Position numbers and translations under genes: made by a program. A stretch of DNA of 64,000 bases from Nocardioides daedukensis (GTDB taxonomy: Bacteria; Actinomycetota; Actinomycetes; Propionibacteriales; Nocardioidaceae). The notes beneath the pieces are model-generated. The model was given only the letters and a program-made list of their open reading frames with translations, did no database searches and was not told the DNA's origin. This document shows, in pieces, positions 63,763-64,000 of this stretch. The stretch's first letter is position 1; every line of letters begins with the position of its first letter. The stretch lies in the NCBI RefSeq assembly GCF_013408415.1, contig NZ_JACCAA010000001.1, forward strand, positions 1,364,001 to 1,428,000, read 5' to 3'.

Positions 63763-64000
63763 TCACTCGACCTTCTTGGCCGGCGGGTCCAGGACCGCAT
63801 CGATCACGTGCCTGGCCCAGGTCAGCAGCTCCTCGTCCCGGATGTGTCCGCCCGGCACCGTCGGGCGGGGCACCAGGACAGTGTCGGTGGCCGACTTGTA
63901 GAGGCTCTTCGGATAGATCATCCCGAGCCGGACCTGCCGCGACTCCGGCAGGGCCACCGGCGAGAACCTGATGTTCTTGCCGGCCAGGGTGACCTCGGCG
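63763..64000 (-). CDS. mfd: 3' end of transcription-repair coupling factor Mfd (partial)
   Basis: The C-terminal 78 residues of a protein whose frame stays open to the window edge. The segment VALPESRQVRLGMIYPKSLYK followed by TVLVPRP and a RDEELLTWARHVIDAVL helix is the ending typical of actinobacterial Mfd. Position next to the lipoprotein and mazG agrees. Mfd removes stalled RNA polymerase and recruits UvrA. The remainder is outside the window. Confidence 0.72.
   Translation of the reverse strand, partial: AEVTLAGKNIRFSPVALPESRQVRLGMIYPKSLYKSATDTVLVPRPTVPGGHIRDEELLTWARHVIDAVLDPPAKKVE

Overview
This window is a high-GC chromosomal segment from an actinobacterium, most likely Nocardioidaceae (Nocardioides-like). 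The evidence is the mycothiol S-conjugate amidase, the frequent GTG starts, the dense ATGA/GTGA/TGATG coupling, and core gene blocks arranged as in mycobacteria (mca-DUF4307-greA; eno-ftsB-DUF501-ppx; mazG next to a lipoprotein and mfd). I see no prophage, IS element, rRNA or CRISPR array. No stretch longer than 300 bp lacks a gene.

Layout. 1-6.3 kb: hemolysin III, an MFS exporter with a divergent ArsR-type regulator, and small enzymes. 6.3-23.0 kb: one minus-strand, translationally coupled array of about 17 genes. It starts with a TetR regulator, then a CYP123-like P450, an SDR, CYP51, a ferredoxin, a SnoaL-like protein, an aldehyde dehydrogenase, a second SDR, a 3-hydroxyisobutyrate dehydrogenase-like enzyme and a carboxymuconolactone decarboxylase-like protein. 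It continues with a complete Liv-type ABC importer (lipoprotein, fused LivH-LivM, LivG, LivF), a surface-anchored protein and two unknowns. A divergent acyl-CoA synthetase faces it across a promoter carrying two palindromic operators. I read this as an uptake-plus-oxidation system for a hydrophobic, probably sterol- or terpenoid-like compound.

24.7-43.7 kb: housekeeping and sulfur genes (fdhD, mca, greA, ilvA, metB, msrA, a TauE-type exporter), an orphan glutamate-mutase-L-like protein, and an AAA+/VWA chelatase-like pair with a ZIP transporter. 43.7-47.4 kb: a compact secretion island. It holds a secreted repeat protein, two small secreted proteins with SipW-type N-termini, a SipW-type signal peptidase whose C-terminus is a degenerate Hpt domain, and an OmpR-type response regulator with no histidine kinase nearby. 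Direct repeats of 11-bp period lie upstream of the substrate and regulator genes.

47.4-64 kb: cystathionine beta-synthase, a GDSL hydrolase, a Bax-inhibitor protein, a compact tRNA with UAA anticodon, def, an ACT-domain protein, UdgB, and ppx-DUF501-ftsB-eno. These are followed by a large phytase-like secreted protein behind a PHO-box-like repeat, a methionine importer metQNI, mazG, a lipoprotein, and the 3' end of mfd running off the window.
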